Assembly (NCBI RefSeq): GCF_905220565.1
Contig: NC_059401.1
Location: forward strand, 4,179,001 to 4,243,000
Length of the DNA: 64,000 nucleotides
Reading direction: 5' to 3'
Origin: Melitaea cinxia
Taxonomy: Eukaryota; Arthropoda; Insecta; Lepidoptera; Nymphalidae
The position numbers were made by a program, and so were the translations under genes. This document shows positions 22,194 through 33,938 of this stretch, in pieces. Under the pieces are notes generated by a model. It saw only the letters and a list, made by a program, of their open reading frames with translations. It did no database searches and had not been told where the DNA came from. How positions within the stretch are numbered: position 1 is the first letter of the stretch; every line of letters begins with the position of its first letter.

Positions 22194-23275
22194 ATGATCA
22201 ATTATTAATTATTTTAATAACTAATTTCAAAGTATAACTATCGGCGTTTTAATTAATTTATTTTTCTGCAAATAATATCTTGTTTCATAAAGCTTATCTA
22301 TTACATTAAATATACTGATGAGTAAATTATTATATTACTTAAAAGAAGAAAAAAACCAAAAGGGCCTAGAATACAATACCAGAACACAATAATGAATGAA
22401 ATATGATACTTCTTTATTACGGTTTCCGACATCATTCATAGCGAACACGAGATAAAATCTCTTTGTATCTGAAACTTAAAGCCCTATAAACCGTGACTAA
22501 GGAAACGCTTACGTTGTATGGCCGAATCTTACGTAGGTTAATAATGCGAACGTTTTCATTAGACCCTCGCATATTTTATTTTAATCTGTCGACAGTGGCT
22601 CGCAAATTGCTCGAATGACTCCTTAAAATTTTCGCATGTATAATACATGATAATAAAGAAAGTTTAATAATAATAATATTTTTACACAAGCTAATTGGAC
22701 TGTATTGTATTGTAATAATTTTTGTTTGTCTCACTGATGCTCACTAAGGGTACACGCACGCACACACTTACGCTCGCACAGACACACAAACACCGCATCG
22801 TAGTTGTATGGGTGTGTACTTTTAAGTATTAAACTTTGATTTGTGCGTGCTGGATTTTAAAATAAAAATAAATATTCCAAATTTGAAAACTGTAGTCTGG
22901 CCAGGATTTTTCTGTCAACGGTTTTCAATCAGTTTCACAATTATTTTTGTTATATACTAAAATTAATATAAAATATTTCATCCACTAAACAGATGGGTGT
23001 TGTTTCGTCTCTAGTTTTAATCTCCTACTACATGATAAGGGAGGGTATAGCTACATTTTATTAAGCAAGCAAATTTGATGACTTCTTGAATACCGCACAA
23101 GATAGATACCCAAACGGTTTTAGCTCTTTCAATCACGTCGTGACGTATCAGAAGATATGAAAGGACCAAAGATATACCAGTCACTTTATTTCGTGTTTTA
23201 ACTACAAGAAATCTTTCTATTTGGTGTACTCTTGGGCTACAAAAAAAAATTAAAAATAACTTTTTTTTTTACCTA
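22194..23275. other. Non-coding stretch
   Basis: No gene is recognised. 22430-22620 is less AT-rich and looks unique. An imperfect (CA)n tract lies at 22752-22795. Confidence 0.4.
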
Positions 23276-24005
23276 CTAGCGACCCGCTCCGGCTTCGCAC
23301 GGGTATAAAATATAATTATAGCCTATGTCATTCACTGAAAAAATGATTAAAATCGATCCAGTAGTTTTGATTTATTCATTACTGCCCGTGGCCCGCACGC
23401 GTGAACTTAGAGTAAAAGCCGGCCGGAACCGCCGCAAACGCTACGTACCGCGATTTTTAAATCTGTAATATCTTCGAAAATATTCATTTAAATCATATGC
23501 CGTAAAGGGCCATAAAGATCTATATTAAATGAACAATATATTTAAGGTATTTAATAAGGTAAGGATTAATGCTGTATTGGTTAAAATCGCTTCGAAAATT
23601 AGTCATTATTTGTCGTAAAAAGTAAATGACAAAAAAATGTTATTGTGGGATATCCATAAGAGATAGGTATATACCATCGCGGAATTTCTGTAGACCTTTT
23701 CAATGTGTACAATACTTAGTACATTATTTTGATAAATCTCTTAGGGTTCAGCTTGCGTTTGCAATTTAAGCGAAAAAAAAATAATAATTATTTACGACAT
23801 AACATTAGAAAACTCAAAAATAACAGTATTAATGAGTAATAACACTATTTAATGGATGTTATTATACATATAAACCTTCCTCTTGAATCAATCTATCTAT
23901 TAAAAAGAACCGCATCAAAATCCGTTGCGTAGTTTTAAAGATTTAAGCGTACATACATGTGCAGGGACAGAGAAAGCGACTTTGTTTTATACTATGTAGT
24001 GAAGA
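23276..24005 (-). mobile_element. Non-autonomous Helitron, complete, 730 bp
   Basis: Read on the minus strand, it starts TCTTCACTACATAGTATAAA after a host A (complement of 24006). It ends with a cccg...cggg hairpin and GCTAG before a host T (complement of 23275). The 5' end matches the 28225 Helitron in the block ttaaatctttaaaactacgc. No helicase is encoded. Confidence 0.85.
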
Positions 24006-24426
24006 TGAAACCTTTATCCTAAGAACGTAATTTTTTTTTCAAAACTAAAACATCGAAATGCGAATTAATATTTGCGCTTACTCAAAGAATGCGACTCAGT
24101 TGATGGTCGTTATGATTATACTCGTAAGTACATTGCACACTTAGTTGGTAACTTTCCGCCCTTGTTTTAAAATGTATCAAATGCTTGCCACTCTACTGTG
24201 ATTGCAAATAAGATTTGCCTGCCCAGAATATAAATTAAGATAGCATTGCCATTTTTTTTTTTCTGTAACTTTATGTAATAAAGAGTAATGTCTTCTTCCA
24301 AGTAATTTTACTTAAAATGGAATAAAAATTGGAATATTTTTTTAAGGCCATGTTATAGTTCTGTTAAAACCGGATTGCGGCATTTTGGTAATTTTCTATA
24401 ACGCTGTTAACCATACGGTGTTATCA

Positions 24427-25588
24427 TATCATAGGAGGCGGGCGAACGTCCATAGAAAGTTGGGCCTGAACGTTACATTGATGATTTTAGTGTCATTCTA
24501 TAGAAAATATAGTCCTTTATCGAATACAGAACATTTTACATAAATCCTTCATGGGAGAAAAAAGTTACAAGATGACTTTGGTTAGTAAAAAAATAACCTC
24601 AAATCGTTGTAATCACTCAGTACTTGTATTATTTAAAGTACAATTACACGATTGTGGACACCTACGGTTCAATGATAAAGCATGTTTATTACAATTGAAT
24701 CTATGTATTTGTTATTTTTCATTTGTCAATAATAAAGGGGAGAGTTAAATAAAAAATGGTTAATTATTTTAACATTTATTTATTCATCATCATAAATTAT
24801 TAGAACGTTATCTAAAAATTGTGCAGGTGTTATTAGATTTTCTTGATGTCTTGCCCAGCCTATGTACCATATTACGGACATTACATGGCAACAGCAACCT
24901 TACTGTTCGTCTCCCTACAACACAATTACAATAATAAGCTCGTATGGCGTCCCATCCTCTGCGAGAATTGTCAACTAATATGTAAAAAACGTCGTGGTGT
25001 TGTTGTTGTGCTGTTGTTGTTAAACGTAGCGAAAGTTGTGAAAGAAAACCAAAACATCAAACGAAATGCACAAAACACAAAAATATTCACTGCCGCCATA
25101 ACTGCCGCAAGCTGAGAACAAAACGAGTGAATGGCTTTGACACTTGACTTACACCTGACTTAATGTTTTTACGCCTTCGATTGCCACCTTAAAAAAAAGG
25201 TAGTCGTTTTTTTATACTTAGAATCTCTTTTTTTAGATAAAACCATTATACCCATTGCAAATCATGATAGCATTGCATACTTTTATTATGCAACATAAGT
25301 AAATAATAAAAAACCTTAAAAATAAAGACAAATAAAACGAATCGGTAATCCAATAATTCGTTTTTCTCAGCTAGCAACATTTGAAGTGTCTCAATAGGAC
25401 AGAAAAAATACTAGGGCACAGGAAAACAAAAGTGTTTCAATTTATTAATCAATTTACTATCCCATGGTAAAATAACGAATCGTTTCGCCATTGGGAATGA
25501 AAAAACTTGAAACGAATATTGATAAATATTTCAATGATGTAACGGACCGTAAAGTTCAGGCCCATTTTCGCCCGTCGCCTTTCCTGTC
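24427..25588. repeat. Segment bounded by diverged inverted repeats
   Basis: 24427-24490 and the reverse complement of 25535-25588 share, in order, ggcg, gggcgaa, tgggcctgaac and gttacat, with small gaps. The spacing is about 1.1 kb. The interior has an unassigned 90-aa ORF (24843-25115, MMSCPAYVPYYGHY...) with a CENCQLICKK cysteine cluster but no known domain. It may be an old DNA element or a local inverted duplication. Confidence 0.4.
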
Positions 25589-25843
25589 ATTTTTTCATTT
25601 TTTTTTTTGTTTTTCACGTTTGTTAATTTAAATTTTAAACGGATGGATGGTTGTAATTGGCCTTTTTGATTATATTTCTTTCTTGTTTGTTTTATATTTT
25701 TTTCTGTGTTGTGTACCTTCCCTTGTAAATAAATAATTAAATAATTTTCAAATCATAGTTTTCAAAAGATGACCTTTTGATGGCAGGTATAGTAGGTATA
25801 AGCTTTGTATAATAAATTATCTATATGAATTGATAAAAATAAT

Positions 25844-26172
25844 GTCTTTTTCGCTCGCTTCAGTCTGTATATCCTACTACTGGGCATAGGCTCCATGTAG
25901 GAGAAGGATCAGAGCTTAATCCACCACGCTGCTCCAATGCGGGTTGGCGGATATATTCCCTACTATGAGTAACGATCGCTATCAGGTGTACATGATAACA
26001 ACAGGGATCGACGGCTTAACGTGCTCTCCAAGGCACGGCGCTGAGACCCACAAGGAATGCACAAACACCCACACCACGGCAAACACCTGAATGGCCAATA
26101 CAAATGTTTGTCATGTGCGGGGATCGAACCCGAAACCACCAGCGCAACAGGTACAATCCAGTCAGTCTTTTT
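25844..26172 (-). mobile_element. SINE-A, nearly complete, with TSD
   Basis: Reverse copy with body 25852-26164 and an 8-bp TSD (gtcttttt) at 25844-25851 and 26165-26172. The B box reads ggttcgatcccc on the minus strand. About 30 bp of the tRNA-like head are missing compared with 39879-40220. Confidence 0.8.
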
Positions 26173-26268
26173 ACCTATTATTTATAATAACATGAATATA
26201 TTTATATGAATAATATTATTTTGAAAACATTGTCTGTATAACGTTATCTTAATCTAATACTTTACTTA

Positions 26269-27984
26269 ATATCGATACCTCGGGGCTGAAAGGGCGTAAC
26301 CGCCATTTTGGCGAAATTGACTTTTTAATGCAGCCCTACTTATTTTTTTCTCCTCTATCGATCTGTATATTTAGTCTTCCTATTTGCCAAAAAGTGACCT
26401 ATTTTTTGTAGAAAATAAAACATATTTTTTCAGTTTTTATGTCGTAACAGCAATCATTGTTAATAATCATAAACGTGATGGGAGTAAACGACACCGTAGA
26501 TGATACGAATATTCTTACGTGGTGCTTAAGCCCGAACATAACCATTTCTAAAGAATCAACTTACCAGATACACCCTTAAACATTTATGTACTCTAAAATA
26601 AAATGACACATACGTCTAACAATTATCCCTTAATTGGTCAACCATATCTACCTATATATTATGTGATTGCGAGAGCTTTGCTTGTGATTGTGATTTCTTG
26701 ATTAAGGGTCATTAATGTTTAAGTTAAACGTTATAGTGTGATAATATTTTTAACCAAATTTAATATTTCTAGTTTTGTAAGTGCAGGTACCTAAGTTTTG
26801 GTCATTTTATTAAATGTATGTGTAATGTTAATGGTTCCACAGTCTATTATTGACTAAAATTGTTTAAATAATATGTAACGCAGGTGACGCAAAAATTATT
26901 GAATTTATCATTGTCCCTGAATCCTATTCAGAAATTTATTTTGTTTATGCACTTATTTTTCTCATTGTAAGATAGATTTTTAATAGTAGCAGTTGTTTTA
27001 TTAGCCTCACAGATTATTTGTTTGTAATAAATATGTTTGTCAAACATTCGTTATTCAAGGATGGTCATATTTTAATGAGACTGCTGTTTTAGTAGGTAGG
27101 AATACTTAAGATTACCTAATAACTTTTACCAAAAGACTTCATAAATAATATATAATTGATCTCAAGAGTTCCTTGTATTTTCTATACATTTTAAACAGAA
27201 GATTAGACATTAGCGCAAAATTTTGTAGCGATACCTAAGTACTTGCCATATACTGTACAATTTAGTTTTAATCGTTCATTCTGCTTTACGTTAATAAGAT
27301 GTTTCGTTACAACTGAAATTATATAAAAATAAGAGTCTTTTTCTTACTTTGTTTAATAAACAATATTTTCAATAACAAGTGAATTATATTTTTTTTTTTT
27401 TTTTATAATAAATGAGTTTTGGAATAGGTTTTAGATAGGTTAGGCTATTAAGTATAGATAAAATCAATAATTAGGTATTTGTATAATTAATTAGTTATCT
27501 GAGTCGATAAATGGTAATAAAATCTATAAAAAGGTTAATAAAGTACATAATTATATACAAAAGTTAATAAACTTCATAAAAATTGCACTTAAATCGATTA
27601 CCTAAATGAAGAAAACAAAGCAGCTGTCTACAAACTGATAGAAATAGTGAGAAAATTGACCGTTACAACCATAGATTATACACTTATATACGGTTACAAC
27701 CATCACTAATCAAATATCCATTGATTTTTCGGGCGTAAACGCCCCAATCATTCGATTTTCCGAGGCGTATAGACAAGCTATTTTTGTTACTTTTAAATTT
27801 ATTTGAAATATAATTATACAAAGTTCTGCATCAAAAAAAAAAAAAAAACTTTTGGTCCTAGAATGGTTTATTTAGGACAATCGAGAAAGTTATGGCGAAA
27901 ATTTTTTTTTTTTTTTAGTTTTTTGGCTCTCCTGTAAAATCGAGTTTTGGTGCTTACGCCCTTTGAGCCCCGAGGTATCGATAT
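26269..27984. mobile_element. 1.7-kb inverted-repeat DNA element with TATCGATA ends
   Basis: 26269-26299 and the reverse complement of 27954-27984 agree over 31 bp with one mismatch (atatcgatacctcggggct, then aaagggcgtaa). TATCGATA at 26270-26277 and 27976-27983 is self-complementary. It can therefore be read as an 8-bp TSD, giving a 1698-bp body at 26278-27975, or as part of the TIR. A subterminal gggcgtaa motif recurs at 26292 and 27730 and is inverted at 27954. No ORF of 60 aa or more lies inside, so it is non-autonomous or decayed. An 8-bp TSD would fit hAT or P-like elements. Confidence 0.7.
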
Positions 27985-28224
27985 ACTTTTTTGCATTGTT
28001 GCTTATTTTTGATATTACTTTGTTTAGAGTATATTATAAAATAGGTTACGTCTATTTCAATTAAATGACGAGAAGGTAGAATCCTTTGTTACCTTAAACC
28101 TAATTGATGCCTAAGTATGTAAAAGCCTGTGACGATGAGATACGCTACCTATTTAAATTAGAATTATATACAATCATGTTTATTTTGCAAGTCTGACAAA
28201 CTATCAAATACGGAATAAAATATA

Positions 28225-28421
28225 TCATTATATAGTATAAAAAAGTCTCTTCCTGCTGTCTGTGTGCTTAAATCTTTAAAACTATGCAATGGATTTTGAT
28301 GCGGTTTTCTTTAGTAAATAGAGTGAATCCAGAGTTCGGTTTATATTTATAATACATGCATAATATAGCAGAGGAACACTGATAGTTTTTGCAACCGTGA
28401 GAAGCCGGGGCGGGTCGCTAG
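28225..28421 (+). mobile_element. Small non-autonomous Helitron
   Basis: It starts TC after a host A, ends with a gccggggcgggtcgctag hairpin end before a host T, and is 197 bp long. It shares the ttaaatctttaaaactatgc block with the 23276 Helitron, so they are one family. Confidence 0.8.
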
Positions 28422-29356
28422 TATGTAATATTACAAAGATCACTTATTGTGAGAAGATTATGTAATGAATTTGTTGTATTTCACTGTCAGATTTTAATGA
28501 ATAAATTTTTATGCATTAGTACAACTAAGGTATTATGAAGTGACTAGAAATAACCCACGATTATATTACTTGGAATGGTTTATTTGTCACTATTTCCCTT
28601 CGCGAGTCAAACAGTACTCTTTTACCAGTAATGCCTGTAAAATAAAACATATCCATCCTGAGCGGGACATCATCTGTTTTAGGCGCCTAGTAAGCGCTAC
28701 CTACACGGCACATGTACCAATACACCAGAGTGGTTGGTTATACATATATATCAATAAATATATAAAAACTATATAAATATATATATCGTATATAGTGACG
28801 TTTCGTTAAATAATATTCTTACAAAGAAAAAAAAAACTTAAGATAAAAGCTGGTCCACAATCGGTGCACTAAAATTAATTTTCTTGTCTCGTTCACTGCT
28901 TGGAAGCGAAACTCTGACTGAAATTAATTTCAGGAAATTAGTTAGGAGAAAGCAAGGGATGCATCTAAAATGTTTCAATCTTATTCCCCGATAAAATTAT
29001 CTTTTTGTTCTACGGCTTTACTTTTTACCCTTCCTTGATAAAAGGTCATTAAATGCCTAATTGTTGAATTTTTGTCGCTCTCGGATGACATGATATTTAA
29101 CCGAGTCGACATTTATCGATTCTATTTCAATTAGAATGAAATAATTACTACTAAAATTAGTGGTGTGAAAATTATATTCTTATAAGCAAATAAATATTTT
29201 ATCTAATTTGTTAGTGTGGGGAATATTTCCTTGATTATAAAACGCGTTTTATGGATTTGTTTAACTTACATTATCATAATCACTAATCTAAGTACGTACA
29301 ATGCATAGTACAGTTTGAGATTTTTACATACAAAAAGATGTTGAAACACTTTCTTA
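28422..29356. other. Non-coding stretch
   Basis: No gene is recognised. 28850-29110 is unique-looking, with two copies of an aaattaatttt/aaattaatttc motif. The ORF at 28540-28776 has no recognisable domain. Confidence 0.35.
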
Positions 29357-29550
29357 TCTTATATATAACACTCTCTTGTCACATTCTTAGTTACCATACA
29401 CCTCCGAAACGACTGGACCGATTTATGAAATTTTGTGTGCATATCGGGTAAGTCTTAGAATCGGCCACCATCTATATTTCGTATCCCTAAGTTATAGGGA
29501 GGGGGATTTTTGAAAATGTTGTCTAAAATAAATTGACGTTTTGATTAATG
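29357..29550 (+). mobile_element. Helitron-type 5' end
   Basis: It starts TCTTATATATAACACTCTC after a host A and carries the cgaaacgactggaccgattt block common to lepidopteran Helitron-like repeats. The matching 3' CTAG end was not located, so the right boundary is approximate. Confidence 0.5.
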
Positions 29551-30560
29551 AAATTATGTCAAAATTTTATTTTAGAATATACTAGTCTCTTTAATTAGCT
29601 CACAAATAAACAAGGAAGTTCATAATCTAATCAGGATTTTTCGATATTCTGTTTGTAATTTTTGATATTTGCCCTTAAGACTTTCAAATTGTTTAAATTT
29701 TTTACTTTGTTCAGTGATCACTTTTAATATTTATAAATTAAGTAAATTTGAAAAGTTTTAATAAATCAAAAGAGATATTCTTTGTATTCTTGAAATTTGT
29801 ATCGATACAGCCGTACAGTTTTTGAATAATGAACTTTTTTTTAAAGATAAATACGAATTTCGGAAGAATAAAAAGAAAGATTTTTTGCAAACTATTCGTA
29901 TAATTTAAAAAAGTTTAATTAAGTAGGCCGTCGAAGCTTCTTTGGGGATATAAATTATTGATGAAATTTCGCATTGAAGAGCCAACGGTCTTAGAGTGAA
30001 ATTAATATTATTAATTAAAGCAATACTAAGTTCTTAAATTAAATTGCCCGTGAAAGTAAAAAAGGCAATTTTATGGGGATCCAACAGAGGCACAACTTCA
30101 AATAAGCCTTACAAAGACTTTGAAAAATTTATAGCGTTCGCAAATAAGCCTAGGCTCACTGTCTTTTTAGAAGCATTTTTTTATATTCTTTACACAATTC
30201 TTGTATGTGTTAAGGGTACTTTTCACTTTTGCCTACAATTTAAATTTTACCCTCTCTATTCAGTACTTAAATGTTCTTAATTATAGTGTTTACTATACTA
30301 TAAAAAAAGTTTAATTTAATCAACTACAAAATCTATCCAATTTATGAATAAAAAACTTCTATTTTTGAATTTACTCCTTAATCAAACGATGTGACAAATC
30401 GTGAAGACAACTGACGCTGATGCTTAGTGGTACTGAGAGTGACGTATACAGCGATGTAGCTGTTTACGTAAGATATGGGTATAATAGAATACTAAAATTT
30501 ACTATACCAATACGAATAACAAGCATGATATGGTAATGATTGACTTATTAATAAATATTT
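29551..30560. other. Non-coding AT-rich stretch
   Basis: Nothing is recognised. The ORF at 30044-30280 (78 aa) has no known domain. Confidence 0.35.
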
Positions 30561-30561
30561 T

Positions 30562-30805
30562 TAGCTGAGGTAAGGCAAAGCAGAAAATATCCTGCTAAGT
30601 CCGCGGCAGATCGACTGGGGAAGTACTTCGGCTTTACAGAAGATCTCAGTTAAATAATAACGCTAACTAGTGTTTTTTTTGTGGTGAGTAAGATGATCAA
30701 AGTCCTGGGAGGGATTAGGGGTAAGGTCAGTAGCTTGCTATGCTTCTGGTGTTGCAGGCGACTATAACCTAAGGTAATCGTCAATATATTACCAAACGCT
30801 TTTTT
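30562..30805 (-). repeat. SINE-C, reverse orientation
   Basis: Landmarks in order are gctgaggtaaggcaaagcag, ctggggaagtacttcggctt, cttctggtgttgcaggcgac and ctaaggtaatcg. It is moderately diverged. Confidence 0.7.
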
Positions 30806-31124
30806 GCCAGCCTAGTTGTATAAAATATATTTAATTAAAATAATTTTAATTTTTAAATATTATGGTAATAAATCTTCAGAAGTGAATTTCAGACGAGTGT
30901 GAGCTGGCACACACATTTTTATACAAATAATTTGCTCGTATAAGTGTGTACAACGTGTATTAAAAAAAATAGTAAAGTATTACAGTAATTATAATAACAG
31001 CAGTAGCCTTAAACATCCAACTATGTATGTATATATTTATATATATATATGAATTATTTGATCGTGTATTAACGATTATATAACGATTGCCACTAACGCC
31101 ACCTTATGTTTCCTCCTTTTTTTT

Positions 31125-31301
31125 CTTCTCAATGTGTATTTTACTAATACTTAATTTTGCACACCTACAAACGTCTGCTCTTGTACGTCTTAAGGTTAGC
31201 TGGTAGAGAATGCTTTTAGGATCAAGCCCGTCTTTTATACAATTTTTTAATGTATTGTGCAATAAAGTATTAATAAATAAATAAATAAATAAATAAATAA
31301 A
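31125..31301 (+). repeat. Repeat-F 3' end with (AAAT)n tail
   Basis: It contains aaggttagctggtagagaat, a cttttatac block, an aataaag signal and an (AAAT)n tail at 31270-31301. The reverse complement of 36055-36180 shares the same block order, so the two are copies of one retroposon tail. Confidence 0.55.
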
Positions 31302-32404
31302 AAACAGTTAAATATATCCATATTTTATTTCGGCAGCACTCCAGTAAAAGTGTACAAAAGATAGACTTGTTAAGTATTAAGTTTTAGGAGTTTTGGTATC
31401 TACTACGACTGTCATTAATAATGTCCTCATCTTCTTTGTTCTCCTCTCTGAGGGATCAATAGGCCGCATTCTCGGAGGAAATTAGTGGTTAGGTAATTCA
31501 AATAGCGTATCCTGATGTGAACAAACCGTGAAGTTAGTGAAACTGGATAGGTTCATTATTGGATGTTAACGTGCATTTTTGAAACCATAACTACATAATA
31601 GTATTTTATATTTTAAAATATCTTGAAAATGTTAATTTTTTATATATAAATGTAGCTTAAGTCCACCATGGTCCAGTGTACTCGCGACGACTCCAACAGA
31701 AAAATATGGAAGCATATCTATCGCCAGGAGAGCTACCCTCGGAAATGTTATCGACCCACCAAATACCCCACCGTATACCTCGTCAGCGCAACCACGACCA
31801 CTCTGACAAGAGTATACGACAAAGAAGAAGAATAGCTTAATAATGGAATAAAAACATGCTCTAAATTTTTTATGTTTATGTAATATATAATATGTTTATT
31901 TTGTGAATCAATTTTCGTAGCAACGTTTAAGTACTTAGCAAAGGAATCACTAATCACCTTAAAATTAAGAAAAAATCAAATTTTAAGAGATTTTGATCAA
32001 AATTAAAAAAAACTAACGAGCAGAATACTTCTACTGGCTAGTTTTGACGTTAGTCATTATTGTATATAGCTATTGTAGCGCTGCACCTGAGAAACGAAAG
32101 CTTCGGGATAGAAAATTACTACTACATTTTTGTATGCGTTGGATGAAAATATTAAAAGAAATTATGTAATAATTTCTTGGCACTTCAAAACTTTTGTACT
32201 TTAATTAATTTTGAACAATTTCATAAAATTTAGATTTATTCATCGTAATTCATTTATGTATTGTAATTTTTATAATTTTTATTTTCGTAATTCTTACATA
32301 CCTATATATATATAACGTCTGTCTGTGATTTTAAGGTAGCTGTGTTTTATCAAGTGCATTTAGTTAGGTATTTACGCGACATTAAAACACAAATAAATGA
32401 TTAA
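31302..32404. other. Non-coding stretch with one G+C-richer patch
   Basis: 31662-31835 is G+C-richer (tcgccaggagagctaccctc and gcgcaaccacgaccactctg) and looks like an unclassified repeat or decayed coding fragment. I could not name it. The rest is AT-rich background. Confidence 0.35.
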
Positions 32405-32650
32405 AAAAAACTGTTTCTCTGTTTGTCCAGGCTTATCTTCGGAACAGCTAAACCGATTTTATGGGACTTCCACAAGAAGATAGAGGAGATTATGGAGCAA
32501 CACATGGGCTACTTTTTATCCCGTATTTCTTTCAAAGTCGGGATTTACGCGGAAACCTCGTCTTTACCGCGCGCTATTACCTACCGCCCAGATAGACATG
32601 AAATAACCATACGTTTTCTATTAAATACGACAATTTTCGCGACCTTTATA
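32405..32650 (+). repeat. Helitron-like repeat fragment
   Basis: tgtttgtccaggcttatctt and ctaaaccgattttatgggac match, in style and order, the 63105-63160 part of the Helitron ending at 63297. The end motif was not found. The 93-aa ORF over it is a shadow. Confidence 0.45.
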
Positions 32651-32696
32651 CAATTATACTCATATAAAGCTGAAAAGTTTTTTCTTTTTTTTTTAT

Positions 32697-32995
32697 GTCA
32701 CTAGGTCGGCAAATAAGCGTACGGCTCACCTGATGGTAAGCGATTACCGTAGCTTATAGACACCTGCAACACCAGAAGCATCGCAAGGGCGTTGCCGACC
32801 CAATCCCCAATCCCCCCAGGAACTCTGGTCACCTTACTTACCAACAGGAACACAATACTGCTTGAAAACAGTATTATTTAGCTGTGATCTTCTGTAAGGT
32901 CGAGGTACTACCCCAGTCAGGCTGCTCCATATTTTGAGCAGGAAATTCCTGCTGTGCCCTACCTCAGTTCCTGCTGTGCCCTACCTCAGTTGTTT
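32697..32995 (+). repeat. SINE-C, best copy
   Basis: A nearly full-length copy: cggctcacctgatggtaagc, gcgttgccgacccaatcccc, ttatttagctgtgatcttct, and the end gccctacctcagtt. The last 22 bp (cctgctgtgccctacctcag...) are duplicated in tandem at 32947-32990. No tRNA-like head is obvious. Confidence 0.75.
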
Positions 32996-33159
32996 TCTTT
33001 TTTAAACGCACTAATCTTAATAAATACTCGTTCGTATTGATTTTTTTTTGTGTTGGATAGCCCATTTAACGAAGGAGGATAGCCTCTTATACTATAGAGT
33101 CTTATATATTATATTTCTTATCAGCCTACCCACCGTGCTTAAAGACAGCGTCAAGCTTT

Positions 33160-33420
33160 CGGTCCCGGGTATTATTATAGACACCTGATGGATACACATA
33201 GTAGGGAATATATCGTCATCATCATTATTTCAGCTTATCGCAGTCCACTGCTGGACATAGGCCTCTACAACGCGCCAAAAATGAGGTGAACTCATGTGTT
33301 TTGCCCATAGTCACCACACTGGGCAGGCGGGTTGGTGACCGATACATCCGCCTACTAGCATAGTGGATTCAGCTCCTACATGAACAAAAGAAGCCTATTC
33401 CAAGCAGTGAAATCTTGCAA
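33160..33420 (+). repeat. Diverged SINE-A split by a SINE-B fragment
   Basis: SINE-A sequence stops at gtagggaatatat (33211) and resumes near 33343 with ccgcctactagcatagtgga, then a degraded tail. Between them, 33213-33342 is a reverse-oriented SINE-B 3' half (cagtccactgctggacatag). SINE-B therefore inserted after this SINE-A. Confidence 0.65.
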
Positions 33421-33483
33421 ATTGAATAAATCTATCTTCGTAATTCAAATAGTTCAAATTCTTTATTTTGATATCTATTAACA

Positions 33484-33938
33484 GCTTCTCCACATTTTAT
33501 GATGATTTTAACTTCTACTGATTTTCGAATTTCCATTCTTAGATCACACCTAGAGAAACAGAATATCTTTAAATAGCTCCTCCACATTTTATGATGATTT
33601 TAACTTCTACTGATTTTCGAATTTCCATTCTTAGATCACACCTAGAGAAACAGAATATCTTTAAATAGCTCCTCCACATTTTATGATGATTTTAACTTCT
33701 ACTAATTGTCGAATTTCCATTCTTAGATCACATCTAGAGAAACAGAATATCTATAAATAGCTTCTCCATATTTTATGATGATTTTAACTTCTAGTAATTG
33801 TCCAATTTCCATTCTTAGATCACATTTAGAGAAATAGAATATCTATAAATAGCTTCTCCACATTTTATGATGATTTTAATTACTTCTAGTAATTGTCGAA
33901 TTTCCATTCTTAGATCACATCTAGAGAAACAGAATCAT
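33484..33938. repeat. 92-bp tandem repeat, about 4.9 units
   Basis: The ctccac/ctccat landmark recurs at 33488, 33580, 33672, 33764 and 33856, exactly 92 bp apart. The unit reads ctccacattttatgatgatt, then cattcttagatcaca and gagaaacagaatatct. Units 1-3 are almost identical and units 4-5 carry shared substitutions (cttct for ctcct, taattgtc for tgattttc). It has no coding potential. Confidence 0.92.

Noticed and set aside
33484..33938. CRISPR-like array
   Set aside because: The units are contiguous 92-bp tandem copies without unique spacers, in animal DNA.
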